Origin: Roseburia sp.
Lineage (GTDB): Bacteria; Bacillota; Clostridia; Lachnospirales; Lachnospiraceae
DNA: 51,122 nucleotides
Direction of reading: 5' to 3'
Assembly: GCA_003483745.1 (NCBI GenBank)
Contig: DMYD01000034.1
Coordinates: 1-51,122, forward strand
The notes beneath the pieces were generated by a model. The model ran no database searches. It was not told the DNA's origin and saw nothing but the letters and a program-made list of their open reading frames with translations. Positions 6,862 to 16,109 of the stretch are shown piece after piece. Positions within the stretch are counted from its first letter, which is position 1. Every line of letters begins with the position of its first letter. The position numbers and the translations under genes were made by a program.

Positions 6862-9000
6862 TTATTCCTCTTTGTTCCCCTGTACCACACGAAAGTCGAT
6901 CGTACGCAGGATTTTGTCAGTTCCTGTCACCATGACATGTATGCGCTGTCCGAGTTTGTAGCGGATGTTTGTCACTTCTCCAACCAGTTCGTAAGTACTC
7001 TCGTTATAATGGAAATAATCATCTACAAGCGTTGTCACATGTACAAGTCCTTCCACCGTATTCGGAAGCTCCACATAAAATCCCCACTCGGTCACGCCGG
7101 AGATCACACCCTCAAATACCTCTCCAATACGTTCTGACATATATTCCACTTTTTTCAGCTTATCAGTTTCACGCTCTGCCTCATCCGCACGGCGTTCCAT
7201 CTCACTTGAATGTTTTGCAACCTCCGGCAAAATCTTTTCGTAATGCTCTATCTTCTTTGTATTCATCCGTCCGCGCAGATTATCTTTGATAATGCGGTGT
7301 ATCTGCAGATCCGGATATCTGCGGATTGGAGATGTGAAATGGCAATAATACGGTGTAGCCAGTCCAAAATGACCGGTACTCATGGTTGTATACTTCGCCT
7401 GCTTCATGGAACGCAGTGTTAACCGGCTGATCAATGCCTCCTCCGGCGTACCGTCGATTTTTTGCAGAAGTTTTTGCAGTTCTTTCGGGTGTACTTCATC
7501 CTGTCCAATGTGGATGGAATAGCCGAAATTATTGATAAATGTCGATAACTTCTTGATTTTTTCAGTATCCGGATTATCATGTGTACGGTATACAAACGGC
7601 AGTTCCTGCCAGAAATAATCCTGTGCTACCGTCTCATTAGCGATCAACATAAAATCTTCAATGATCTTCGTTGCAACATTCCGCTCGTAAGGCTTGATCT
7701 CAACTGGTTTTCCCTTGTCATCAAGCACGATCTTCGTTTCCGGGAAATCAAAATCGATGGAACCACGCTTCATACGTTTTTTTCGTAAAATAGCAGCCAG
7801 TTCCCGCATCAGTTCAAACATTGGAACCAGTTCTTCATACTCTCTGATCTCGTTTTCATCATGATCTTCCAGAATCTTTTTTACACTGGTGTAACTCATA
7901 CGGCGGTCAACTTTGATCACAGATTCCGCTATCGTGTGATCGATCACATTTCCCTTCGGATCAATTATCATCACACAACTTAAGGTCAGACGGTTCTCGC
8001 CTGCATTTAAAGAACAGATTCCATTTGACAATTTATGTGGCAGCATCGGGATCACACGGTCGACTAAATACACGGAAGTACCGCGGGACAATGCCTCCAC
8101 ATCCAGCGCACTGTGTTCCTGTACATAGTTCGATACATCTGCAATGTGCACGCCAAGCTTATAGTTATCTCCCTCTTTCGTGATTGTAATTGCATCATCA
8201 AGATCTTTTGCATCTTCTCCGTCAATCGTCACTGTCTGCCAGTCCCGGAAGTCCATACGCCCTGCCATATCCGCAGTGCTGACTTCGTTCGAGACATTCT
8301 CCACCTGATGCATGATCTTTTCTGAAAACTCTACCGGCAGATCATAAGCTTTTACAATAGACATAATATCCGTTCCCGGATCATTGATGTGACCAATAAT
8401 TTCGATCACTTTTCCTTCCGGTTTTCTACCCTCTTTGCCGTAATCGGTAATCTCAACTACAACCTTATGTCCACTGACAGCTCCCTTCGAGCGCTCCTGC
8501 GGGATAAAAATATCAGAACCGAACTTTGGATTATCCGGAACGGCAAAGCCAAACGTCTTACTCTTTTCATAAGTACATACGATCCGCGTTGTACCACGGG
8601 ATATAATCTTTGTGATCGTGCCTTCTTTTCGTCTGCCTGTATTTTCCGAAGTGATTGCCACCTGCACCGTATCCATATGAAAAGCACCGTGCACCTGTGA
8701 CTCCGGGATAAAGATATCCTCCTCTTCTCCCTCAAGGCTGACAAATCCAAATCCCCTCGCATGTGCCATAAATGTGCCGATTAAGTATTTTCCTTCTGAT
8801 TTGATATATTTTCCCTTGGAAGTCATTTCGATCCTGCCATCCATCACAAGTGCATCAAGGACTTCCTGCAGTTCACTGCGCTGTGCTTTCGGTACCGATA
8901 AAACAACCGCCATCTCCTTTGCTTTCATCGGTACATAAAGCTCATCACAGATAAACTGGTATATTGTCTTTTTCCGTTCTTCTAAAATTGTTTTCTCCAT
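6862..9000 (-). CDS. rnr: Ribonuclease R (VacB/RNB family)
   Basis: A 712-residue processive 3'-to-5' exoribonuclease that degrades structured RNA and takes part in tmRNA-linked mRNA decay. In order: an N-terminal winged-helix region (residues 1-60), cold-shock domains (about 65-230, for example GFVSLEGEEEDIFIPESQVH), the RNB catalytic domain from about 250 with the metal-binding aspartates in DGEDAKDLDDAITITKEGD, and a C-terminal S1 domain (GEVFEGVISGVTEWGFYVEL). Length and order are normal. It lies between secG and smpB; a terminator-like hairpin stands in front of it, so its level may be lower than that of secG unless it has its own promoter. Confidence 0.97.
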   Translation of the reverse strand: MEKTILEERKKTIYQFICDELYVPMKAKEMAVVLSVPKAQRSELQEVLDALVMDGRIEMTSKGKYIKSEGKYLIGTFMAHARGFGFVSLEGEEEDIFIPESQVHGAFHMDTVQVAITSENTGRRKEGTITKIISRGTTRIVCTYEKSKTFGFAVPDNPKFGSDIFIPQERSKGAVSGHKVVVEITDYGKEGRKPEGKVIEIIGHINDPGTDIMSIVKAYDLPVEFSEKIMHQVENVSNEVSTADMAGRMDFRDWQTVTIDGEDAKDLDDAITITKEGDNYKLGVHIADVSNYVQEHSALDVEALSRGTSVYLVDRVIPMLPHKLSNGICSLNAGENRLTLSCVMIIDPKGNVIDHTIAESVIKVDRRMSYTSVKKILEDHDENEIREYEELVPMFELMRELAAILRKKRMKRGSIDFDFPETKIVLDDKGKPVEIKPYERNVATKIIEDFMLIANETVAQDYFWQELPFVYRTHDNPDTEKIKKLSTFINNFGYSIHIGQDEVHPKELQKLLQKIDGTPEEALISRLTLRSMKQAKYTTMSTGHFGLATPYYCHFTSPIRRYPDLQIHRIIKDNLRGRMNTKKIEHYEKILPEVAKHSSEMERRADEAERETDKLKKVEYMSERIGEVFEGVISGVTEWGFYVELPNTVEGLVHVTTLVDDYFHYNESTYELVGEVTNIRYKLGQRIHVMVTGTDKILRTIDFRVVQGNKEE

Positions 9001-9023
9001 AAACCCCGTCCTTTTTCTTATGA

Positions 9024-9055
9024 ATTAAAAAATGACTGCCGCATCTGCGACAGCC
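9024..9055 (-). terminator. Terminator or attenuator between secG and rnr
   Basis: Minus-strand stem GGCTGTCGC paired with GCGGCAGTC (nine pairs, two of them G-U) with loop AGAT, followed by ATTTTTTAATTC. It separates secG from rnr inside an otherwise co-directional block. Confidence 0.7.
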
Positions 9056-9066
9056 ATCCATTCATC

Positions 9067-9306
9067 TTAAAAAATACTCATATTTAATACCGCTGCAATC
9101 ACGATAAACAAGATAACAAAAATTCTAGTCAGCTTTACTAACATACCTTCCATAGAACGTCCTTTGTTCTTGCCCCAGTATGTGTCTGCTGCACCTGCGA
9201 TTGCTCCAAGTCCTGCGGATTTACTTTCCTGCATTAAGATGATAACTGTCAATGCTACACTGATTATAATAAAAACTACAGTCAAAATTGTTTTTACAAC
9301 TGCCAC
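9067..9306 (-). CDS. secG: Preprotein translocase subunit SecG
   Basis: A 79-residue inner-membrane protein with two hydrophobic helices (residues 4-24, ILTVVFIIISVALTVIILMQ, and about 57-77) around the SecG loop, with ESKSAGLGAIAGAADTYWG. SecG assists the SecYE channel. The start is GTG at 9306, eight bases after AGGAGGGAA. It has a clear promoter of its own inside the end of eno. Confidence 0.95.
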   Translation of the reverse strand: MAVVKTILTVVFIIISVALTVIILMQESKSAGLGAIAGAADTYWGKNKGRSMEGMLVKLTRIFVILFIVIAAVLNMSIF

Positions 9307-9345
9307 GATCGTTCCCTCCTAGGTTACAAACTCACAACTTTAGTC

Positions 9346-9374
9346 ATTGTAACATAGACGTTTCCTTTTTTCAA
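9346..9374 (-). promoter_or_regulatory. Promoter of secG (and possibly rnr-smpB)
   Basis: Minus strand TTGAAA (9369-9374), 17 bases, TACAAT (9346-9351). The -35 overlaps the eno stop codon, so secG can be transcribed independently of eno. Confidence 0.7.
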
Positions 9375-10720
9375 CCTATTTTTTTGCTTTTCCTGCTTTC
9401 TGTGATTTCTTCCGGCACAAACACTGCGTCTTCTGCCAATTCTTCCTCAATCCGCAAAAGCTGATTATACTTGCTGGTGCGCTCCGCACGGCACGGTGCA
9501 CCCGTTTTGATCTGTCCGGCATTGACAGCCACTGCAAGATCTGCGATAAATGCGTCCTCCGTCTCACCGGACCGGTGTGAAATGACCGTATGATATCCGG
9601 CAGACTTTGCCATCTCGATCGCATTTAATGCCTCTGTCACGGTTCCAATCTGATTTACTTTGACAAGTACCGCGTTTGCCGCACCGAGTTTTATTCCACA
9701 CTGAATCCGTTTTGTATTCGTCACAAACAGATCATCTCCGACAAGCTGAACTTTATCGCCAAGTCTCTTCGTCAGTTTCTGCCAGCCGTCCCAGTCATCC
9801 TCAAACAGCCCATCCTCGATGGAAACGATTGGAAACTGCTGCACAAGTTCCTCATACATGGCAATCATCTCCTCAGAACTTCTCACGATCTCCTGCTCAT
9901 CCCCATTTTCTTTCGATTCTCCCGGAAATACATAGACACCACGCGCCTCATCATACAGTTCACTTGCCGCAGCATCCATTGCATAGACGATATCTTCCCC
10001 AACACGGTAACCCGCTTTTTCCACTGCCTTTGAGAGATAGGAAAATGCTTCTTTTGTATCCTTAAAATCCGGTGCAAAACCTCCCTCATCCCCGACTGCC
10101 GTACTCATTCCGTTTTCATTTAAGATCTGACGCAGAAAATGATATACTTCTGCCCCCATTTTAAGCGCCTGCGAAAAGCCGCGTGCTCCGACCGGCATGA
10201 TCATAAACTCCTGAAAATCAAGTGTATTTTTCGCATGGACACCGCCATTGATCACATTCATCATCGGAACCGGAAGCGTTTTGGCATTGGTTCCTCCAAG
10301 ATAACGGTATAAAGGCATATCCAGTGCTTTTGCCGCCGTTTTGGCGCAGGCGAGTGATACACCCAGAATTGCATTTGCTCCGAGATTCCCCTTATTATCA
10401 GTTCCATCAAGTTCCACCATCGCCCGGTCTAACTTCGCCTGCTCTAACACATTCATTCCAAGCAGCATTTCCCGGATCTTCGTATTAACATGATCTACGA
10501 CCTTCTGCACACCAAGGCCAAAATAATCCCTGTCTCCATCCCGCAGCTCGATAGCCTCAAATCTTCCCGTGCTTGCACCGGAAGGAACGGATTCTCTTGC
10601 AGTTATTTTTTTCCCGGTTGTCTCTGTCTCCGCCGTTACCTCGACCTCCACTGTCGGATTTCCTCTTGAATCTAAAATTTGTCTTGCATGCACATCTGTA
10701 ATCTTAATTTTTAATGACAT
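9371..10720 (-). CDS. eno: Enolase
   Basis: A 449-residue glycolytic enzyme converting 2-phosphoglycerate to phosphoenolpyruvate. Hallmarks are DVHARQILDSRGNPTVEVEV at the N-terminus, SGASTGRFEAIELRDGD, GDEGGFAPD, the metal-binding SIEDGLFEDDWDGW and LVGDDLFVTN, and the C-terminal SHRSGETEDAFIADLAV. It is slightly longer than typical enolases (about 430), the extra being a charged C-terminal tail (PEEITESRKSKKIG). I choose the ATG at 10720 because AAAGGGG lies eight bases upstream; an earlier in-frame GTG at 10738 lies before that site. The ribosome-binding site is in the right arm of a strong hairpin (10726-10773), a possible control point. Confidence 0.97.
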   Translation of the reverse strand: MSLKIKITDVHARQILDSRGNPTVEVEVTAETETTGKKITARESVPSGASTGRFEAIELRDGDRDYFGLGVQKVVDHVNTKIREMLLGMNVLEQAKLDRAMVELDGTDNKGNLGANAILGVSLACAKTAAKALDMPLYRYLGGTNAKTLPVPMMNVINGGVHAKNTLDFQEFMIMPVGARGFSQALKMGAEVYHFLRQILNENGMSTAVGDEGGFAPDFKDTKEAFSYLSKAVEKAGYRVGEDIVYAMDAAASELYDEARGVYVFPGESKENGDEQEIVRSSEEMIAMYEELVQQFPIVSIEDGLFEDDWDGWQKLTKRLGDKVQLVGDDLFVTNTKRIQCGIKLGAANAVLVKVNQIGTVTEALNAIEMAKSAGYHTVISHRSGETEDAFIADLAVAVNAGQIKTGAPCRAERTSKYNQLLRIEEELAEDAVFVPEEITESRKSKKIG

Positions 10721-10773
10721 AAAAAATTCCCCTTTCACACAATCTTTTTCTGTAGTATGTGTAATTGGGGAAT
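10721..10773 (-). terminator. Terminator-like hairpin containing the eno ribosome-binding site
   Basis: Minus strand: ATTCCCC (10773-10767) pairs with GGGGAAT (10732-10726); inside it TTACACA pairs with TGTGTGA; TTTTT follows immediately and then the eno ATG. The GGGG of the eno ribosome-binding site is part of the stem. It could end the histidine-kinase transcript, restrain eno translation, or both. Confidence 0.65.
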
Positions 10774-10786
10774 CATTTATAACTTC

Positions 10787-13732
10787 TTATGATAAAATAT
10801 ATTTCTGCAGTGTCGCGTATAAAAGCTTCGGATTGATCGGCTTTGCAAGATGCTCATTCATTCCGGCTCCTTTCGTCTGTCTTCTGTCCTCATCTCCGGC
10901 ATTTGCCGTCATCGCAATGATTGGAAGATCTTTGACATCTTCTCTGTCTAAGGCGCGGATCTGTCTGGCTGCCCCGATTCCGTCTAAAACCGGCATACGA
11001 ATATCCATCAATATCGCATCAAAATAATATTCCGGGGCATCTGCCATAAGTTCCACTGCTTTCTTACCATTCTCCGCTGTGACAACCTCAAACTGTTTCT
11101 TTTCCAAAAGTCCCTTTGCAACAATGACATTAAGCGGATGATCTTCAACCAGCAGAATCCGTTTTCCCTCAAAACTGATGTTCTCTGTTTTTTCCTCACG
11201 TGCTTTTTTCCGGCGGTCAAAATCAAGTTTTGCGGTCACGGTGAATATCGTTCCTTTTCCTTCCGTGCTCTCTACCACAATATCACCATCCATCATCCTT
11301 GCATAATTGCGCGCAATAGAAAGTCCCAGTCCACTTCCTCCATAAACACGGGTATTTTCTTCATGCTCCTGTGTAAAAATATCAAATACTTTCGGTAAAA
11401 AGTCTTTTGCGATACCGATTCCATTATCAGAAACGGCAGCTGTCAGCTGTACTCTTCCATCGCCTTCCTGCTCTTTGACAGAAACATGAATGTTTCCACC
11501 TTTTGGTGTAAATTTCACGGCATTGTTGATCAGGTTTACCATGATCTGTTCTAGTCTTGTGGCATCTCCGATATATACTTCCGAAAGTTTTTGTTTTCTT
11601 TCAAAAGAATAACCTACGCCTGCCATGACTGCCTGCGCCTTTGCTAACATATTGACATTATCCCAGAACTTATCTCCTTCAAATGCCCGGATGGCAAGTT
11701 TCATATTACCACTCTCGATCCGTGACATATCAAGGATATCATTTAACAACGCCAGAAGATATTTCGATGCTGAATCAAGTTTCTCCGTATAATCAAGCAC
11801 CTGTTCCCTGTCATCAAGCGACGACCGGATCATTGAATTTAAACCAATGATTGCATTCATAGGCGTCCGTATCTCATGACTCATTCCGGCTAAAAAGTTT
11901 GTTTTTGCCTCATTTGCAGCTTCCGCCATCGTCAGTGCTTTTGCAAGCTGCTCCTGCTTCTCTTTTTCTTCTTTCACGATGTCCTCAACATCGGAAAGCA
12001 TCAAAAGCAGTGTACCTGTCTGTTCATTTAAATACATGCAGCGGATCTGTTTCTGACGATTCTTTCCATTTTTCGAACGCAGTGAAACCTCCACCATATA
12101 CACCTCCTGTGACTTTAAATGTTTACGGATATTTGACAGTTCCATGGCTTCTGACAACCGCTTCTTTTCTTCCGGTGTCTCCACACGGTCGATTAAACAT
12201 TGCAGCTCACCTTCATAATTATCCTGTTCCATCTGTGAATCAAGAGCATACTGACCGCTTACAAATTCATCCATCTGTCCACTGCACTCATCCACTGTAT
12301 AAATTTCATCATAGCCAAATGTCATGATACATTCTAAAATCTGTTTTAATTTACTCTCCCTTGTCACATCATGGTTATAGATGAATGCTATGATCTCTCC
12401 GTTTTCCGGTTTCTGTAAAAGGTTTACCTCCACTCTTACCCACACATATCTGCCGTTATTCAGCTGTGCGACATATTCCTCCGAAAGACTGTTTACCCCT
12501 TCTTTGAATGCATGAAGCATTCCATCCGGTGACAACCTGCGATTCTGTTCTTTTGTCAGATATGTTTTCTTTGCATATGCATACATTCTTGAGCGAAAAT
12601 CTGTGACTTTCGCATATTGTTTCTCATAACCGTCTTTCGTGCCTACCCGCATATCCTCCACGACACGTTTCGTCAGGTTCAGACGGCTTGTTGTCAGGAT
12701 TTCACCGGAAACGGCATCGCGGTACATCATTTCCTCCTGATATTTCAGCTGCAGTTTTTCATGCGCAGTACGCATCTGCATTTCCATCTTTTTTGTATCG
12801 GTGATGTCGGTAAGATATTCCACATACGCCTCTCTGCCACACCAGTCGATAATCTTTCCCTTAGCGCGGTAATAACGGTCATTGATCCGTTTTTCCCGCT
12901 GCCAGATCTTATCTCTCTTAAGCTCCGCAGCCGGGCACCCCTGGCATGGAATTTTCTGCTGGTAAAATAATGTATAACAATTTTTTCCCGCATACTCCTC
13001 ATTGATATGAAAGATTTCTTTTGCTTTCCGGTTTAAATACAATACCTCATACGTGCGGATATCCCTCACATATGCAGCTGTCTGGGACTCATCGAGCACA
13101 CTCTGGTAAAGTTCTGTAATACCGAGCACCTTTTCTCTGTCGTCAAGTTTTTTTAATGTTTCCATACGAAACCACATAACAATGCTGCTCAGCACCATAC
13201 TCATGCCAAACATCAGCAATGTGTTGATCAGATCAAGTTTTGCATATTTCCACTCTCTGACAAAACAGCTGCTGGCTGCCAATATACATGTGACTCCCGC
13301 CTGCATCAGATACATCTGGATAGGGCGCACCAGAAAGCAGAATGCAAGTCCAACCAGAAGATAATACGCCGTTGTACTTTCCTTTCCACCAAATATAATA
13401 TGATTCATGGCAAAACAGGAACCTATTGCAAAGTACTCAACGGTGATCAGAACAGACAGACGAATGCCGGAATCTCTTTTCGAATAAAAGGACACAAACA
13501 GTAAAATCAGAAACATTGCTGCATATAAAATACACATGTGCTCATGATAATAGTCCGCCTGTTTTCTCCATAATATGTAAAATGCCAGCAAAAAAGACAG
13601 GCACACCATGGCAGTATTTAAGACGCAGAGCACAACTCTGTTCTCATGATCCACCTGGTGCCCGCATTCTGCCAGCACATCTGCTTTCAAAAATTTATTC
13701 AGTTTTTCTTTCCAGTTTTCACAAAACTTCAT
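10787..13732 (-). CDS. Membrane-bound hybrid sensor histidine kinase
   Basis: A 981-residue protein. The N-terminal 190 residues carry about five or six membrane helices (for example VLCVLNTAMVCLSFLLAFYI). PAS-like regions follow; one contains a cysteine-rich segment, CYTLFYQQKIPCQGCPAAEL, that might hold a cofactor or sense redox state. Then come the HisKA domain with the phospho-acceptor His619 in NFLAGMSHEIRTPMNAIIGL, the ATPase domain (NLINNAVKFTPKGG, SDNGIGIA, GGSGLGLSIARNYARMMDG) and a C-terminal receiver domain with Asp910 in ILMDIRMPVLDG and Lys in HLAKPINP. No separate response regulator is adjacent, so output may pass through a distant phosphotransfer protein. The start ATG overlaps the stop of the SGNH gene, implying translational coupling and a shared function. 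Confidence 0.93.
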   Translation of the reverse strand: MKFCENWKEKLNKFLKADVLAECGHQVDHENRVVLCVLNTAMVCLSFLLAFYILWRKQADYYHEHMCILYAAMFLILLFVSFYSKRDSGIRLSVLITVEYFAIGSCFAMNHIIFGGKESTTAYYLLVGLAFCFLVRPIQMYLMQAGVTCILAASSCFVREWKYAKLDLINTLLMFGMSMVLSSIVMWFRMETLKKLDDREKVLGITELYQSVLDESQTAAYVRDIRTYEVLYLNRKAKEIFHINEEYAGKNCYTLFYQQKIPCQGCPAAELKRDKIWQREKRINDRYYRAKGKIIDWCGREAYVEYLTDITDTKKMEMQMRTAHEKLQLKYQEEMMYRDAVSGEILTTSRLNLTKRVVEDMRVGTKDGYEKQYAKVTDFRSRMYAYAKKTYLTKEQNRRLSPDGMLHAFKEGVNSLSEEYVAQLNNGRYVWVRVEVNLLQKPENGEIIAFIYNHDVTRESKLKQILECIMTFGYDEIYTVDECSGQMDEFVSGQYALDSQMEQDNYEGELQCLIDRVETPEEKKRLSEAMELSNIRKHLKSQEVYMVEVSLRSKNGKNRQKQIRCMYLNEQTGTLLLMLSDVEDIVKEEKEKQEQLAKALTMAEAANEAKTNFLAGMSHEIRTPMNAIIGLNSMIRSSLDDREQVLDYTEKLDSASKYLLALLNDILDMSRIESGNMKLAIRAFEGDKFWDNVNMLAKAQAVMAGVGYSFERKQKLSEVYIGDATRLEQIMVNLINNAVKFTPKGGNIHVSVKEQEGDGRVQLTAAVSDNGIGIAKDFLPKVFDIFTQEHEENTRVYGGSGLGLSIARNYARMMDGDIVVESTEGKGTIFTVTAKLDFDRRKKAREEKTENISFEGKRILLVEDHPLNVIVAKGLLEKKQFEVVTAENGKKAVELMADAPEYYFDAILMDIRMPVLDGIGAARQIRALDREDVKDLPIIAMTANAGDEDRRQTKGAGMNEHLAKPINPKLLYATLQKYILS

Positions 13733-14643
13733 CACTCTGTCTCAATTCCCTTGGTCTTTAAGAAATCTACCCAGATATTGTATTTTGATCCATACAGATG
13801 CAGATTATCAAATGTAAGTTCCTGTTTTAATCCACCCTGATCATCGCACACAACTTCATTGACATCAATATAAAACACACGGACACCATCTGCAAGCTGC
13901 TGTATACGCTGATTTCTCGCATCAATTCCCGGATTATTAAAAATCGGATCCGAATCGGATTTTTTCTGTGTCACATGCATGATCGCCTGAACATAAATGA
14001 TTGCATCCGGCTGCAAGGTTTTGAATTTTTCCACTGCATTCTGATACTCATCCATAAAACCGTCAAGCGTTCCCCGCCCCATCTCATTGATGCCAATCTG
14101 AAAATACACCTTTTTATACTGTTTTGCCTTCAAAGCTTCCTCTAATGTAACCTTTTTTCCGTCAACATTACAAAACGCTTCTTTCCACAGATCATAGATA
14201 TTCATCCCGACAGTCGCATAAAAATCAGAATGATCCAGTCCGCCATAATCATGCAGACCTACCGTCCTCGAATCTCCAATAAAAACTGCATCATCAAAAT
14301 AACTGTCATCCACCTGTATAAACTTCTTTGGTTTTAAATCTGTCGTTTCCGTGTCTCCTGCAACCGCTTCCGTAGCAGTTTCTTCTGTTATTTCTGTATT
14401 TACAATGTCATCTTCCTGCTTCTTTGGCTTTTTTTGATCTGACAGGAGCTCCGGCGGCTCTTTACTCCAAGGATAAATTTTATCATGAATTCCGTCTAAC
14501 ACCAATACAAAATATGGAGTTTTTTTCGTATCAATCGAATAATTCTTATAGATCCCGTCTTTTTTTAAATATCCAATCAGTGAGAGAATCACCCAGCCGG
14601 CAAGCAAAAAGACCGCAACCCTGCATTTCAATATTTTTTTCAC
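13732..14643 (-). CDS. SGNH/GDSL-type hydrolase, membrane-anchored, partner of the MBOAT protein
   Basis: A 303-residue protein with one N-terminal membrane helix (CRVAVFLLAGWVILSLIGYL) and an acidic, low-complexity linker (residues 70-105) before the catalytic domain. The domain has SGNH blocks: FIGDSRTVGL (Ser), an Asn in FQIGINEMGRG, and the C-terminal Asp-His in TFDNLHLYG. Such domains remove or transfer acyl groups outside the cell. It follows the MBOAT gene by 15 bases; MBOAT plus SGNH pairs commonly O-acetylate cell-surface polymers. The start is GTG at 14643 after GGTGG. Its stop overlaps the histidine-kinase start. Confidence 0.85.
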   Translation of the reverse strand: MKKILKCRVAVFLLAGWVILSLIGYLKKDGIYKNYSIDTKKTPYFVLVLDGIHDKIYPWSKEPPELLSDQKKPKKQEDDIVNTEITEETATEAVAGDTETTDLKPKKFIQVDDSYFDDAVFIGDSRTVGLHDYGGLDHSDFYATVGMNIYDLWKEAFCNVDGKKVTLEEALKAKQYKKVYFQIGINEMGRGTLDGFMDEYQNAVEKFKTLQPDAIIYVQAIMHVTQKKSDSDPIFNNPGIDARNQRIQQLADGVRVFYIDVNEVVCDDQGGLKQELTFDNLHLYGSKYNIWVDFLKTKGIETE

Positions 14644-14658
14644 ACTTATCCACCAATC

Positions 14659-16008
14659 CTAAAAATTAAAGTACAAAAACGGGTTATTCGTAGAAACCGC
14701 CATATAGTAAAGGCTTATGACTAACACCACAATCACCGCCAGACTTCCCAGCCATTTTTTTTCAAATACCTTATATAAAGCTGCCGGATATGGGGTGGAG
14801 AAAGCTATTCCCATCAAAAACAGCGGACCGTAGTCTTTCAGATACTGGATAAAATCCATCTGTCTGACCGCCTCTCCTACCCCAAAAAACGGAAACATTC
14901 TGGCATAATAGACGCCAAGCTGTCCCACATCTGCAATCGCAAACGCAACCCAGGTAAGTGGTACTACAAGCATCAGATATACATGGGAAAGTATTTTGCT
15001 ATTTTCTAAAAACTGCAGCAAAAATGCTTTTTCCAAAGCAAGCAGTAAAAGTAACGATGCACCCCAGATCAGGAAATGTCCCTCTGCTCCATGCCAGATG
15101 GCAGTCAGGCTCCATACCACGAACAAATTAAATATCGTGCGCGCTTTTCCTTTTCTATTGCCTCCAAGCGGAATATAGACATACTCCCGGAACCATCGTC
15201 CAAGCGTAATATGCCATCTTCTCCAAAATTCGGATACCGATCTTGAAATATAGGGATGTTTAAAGTTTTTCGGAAATTCAAATCCAAGCATCCGTCCCAG
15301 TCCCAATGCCATCAGAGAATAACCGGAAAAATCAAAATAAAGTTCAATCGAATACGCAAACGCTCCCATCCATGCCAGCGGTGTCGAAATACTTTCAAAG
15401 CCGATTGCCTGGATGTTATTCCACAAAAGTCCAATACGGTCTGCAACGATCACCTTTGCACCAAGTCCCAGTATCAGTGTTTTTAATCCGGATTCAAACT
15501 GTTCGAAAGTAACGGTTCTGCTGCATAAATACATACGAACCTCTGAATAGTTGATGATCGGTCCGGCAATCAGCTGTGGAAACATCGTCAGATACGTTCC
15601 AAGCTGGATAAACGATTTTTCCACCGGCACTCTTCCCCGGTAAACATCGATGATATAGGCTGCAATCTGGAACGTATAAAAACTAATGCCAAGCGGCAGC
15701 TTATCCATGAAACCGCTATACTTAAAAAGGAATAAAACCCCAAAATCGTAACACAGTGCCACGATCAGCAAAATCAGCTGTTTTTTCCCTCTTCCCTCAT
15801 AAGTATCCCGGTACATCAGCCTGCCAAGAACATAGTTGATCACCACAGAAGCAAGTAAAAGCACTACATATTCTGCCTCACCTGCCGTATAAAATAAAAT
15901 ACTGCCTGCAAATAATACCGCATTTTTCCATTTCTGCGGTGTCATATAATATACCAGTAAAAAAACCGGCAAAAACCGGAATAAAAATTCAAAACTGCTA
16001 AATACCAT
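14659..16008 (-). CDS. MBOAT-family O-acyltransferase (AlgI/DltB-like)
   Basis: A 449-residue multi-pass membrane protein of usual length. It contains the MBOAT core: ISFYTFQIAAYIIDVYRGRV, FDFSGYSLMALGLGRMLGFE, SEFWRRWHITLGRWFREYVY, YIPLGGNRKG, and the catalytic histidine in SLTAIWHGAEGHFLIWG. These proteins move acetyl groups across the membrane for attachment to polysaccharides. It starts the MBOAT-SGNH-kinase operon. The ribosome-binding site before 16008 is weak (AGAGCCGATAAG). A TATAAT-like box lies at 16052-16057 (minus strand), without a clear -35. The modified polymer (peptidoglycan, teichoic acid or an exopolysaccharide) cannot be told from the sequence. Confidence 0.92.
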   Translation of the reverse strand: MVFSSFEFLFRFLPVFLLVYYMTPQKWKNAVLFAGSILFYTAGEAEYVVLLLASVVINYVLGRLMYRDTYEGRGKKQLILLIVALCYDFGVLFLFKYSGFMDKLPLGISFYTFQIAAYIIDVYRGRVPVEKSFIQLGTYLTMFPQLIAGPIINYSEVRMYLCSRTVTFEQFESGLKTLILGLGAKVIVADRIGLLWNNIQAIGFESISTPLAWMGAFAYSIELYFDFSGYSLMALGLGRMLGFEFPKNFKHPYISRSVSEFWRRWHITLGRWFREYVYIPLGGNRKGKARTIFNLFVVWSLTAIWHGAEGHFLIWGASLLLLLALEKAFLLQFLENSKILSHVYLMLVVPLTWVAFAIADVGQLGVYYARMFPFFGVGEAVRQMDFIQYLKDYGPLFLMGIAFSTPYPAALYKVFEKKWLGSLAVIVVLVISLYYMAVSTNNPFLYFNF

Positions 16009-16109
16009 CTTATCGGCTCTTTCTAATCCACATTATTTTTCAACACCGATTATTATAGCCAAAAAAATGCCTTATAACCACCTGTTAAGCAAAGTTAGTA
16101 AATTTGTAA

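Noticed and set aside
9676..10065. 129-codon plus-strand frame across eno
   Set aside because: Rich in His, Pro and Ser as expected from the reverse of a coding region; enolase is certain there.
10787..13732. Split into separate kinase and response-regulator genes
   Set aside because: A single uninterrupted frame runs through HisKA, ATPase and receiver domains; a hybrid kinase is the correct reading.
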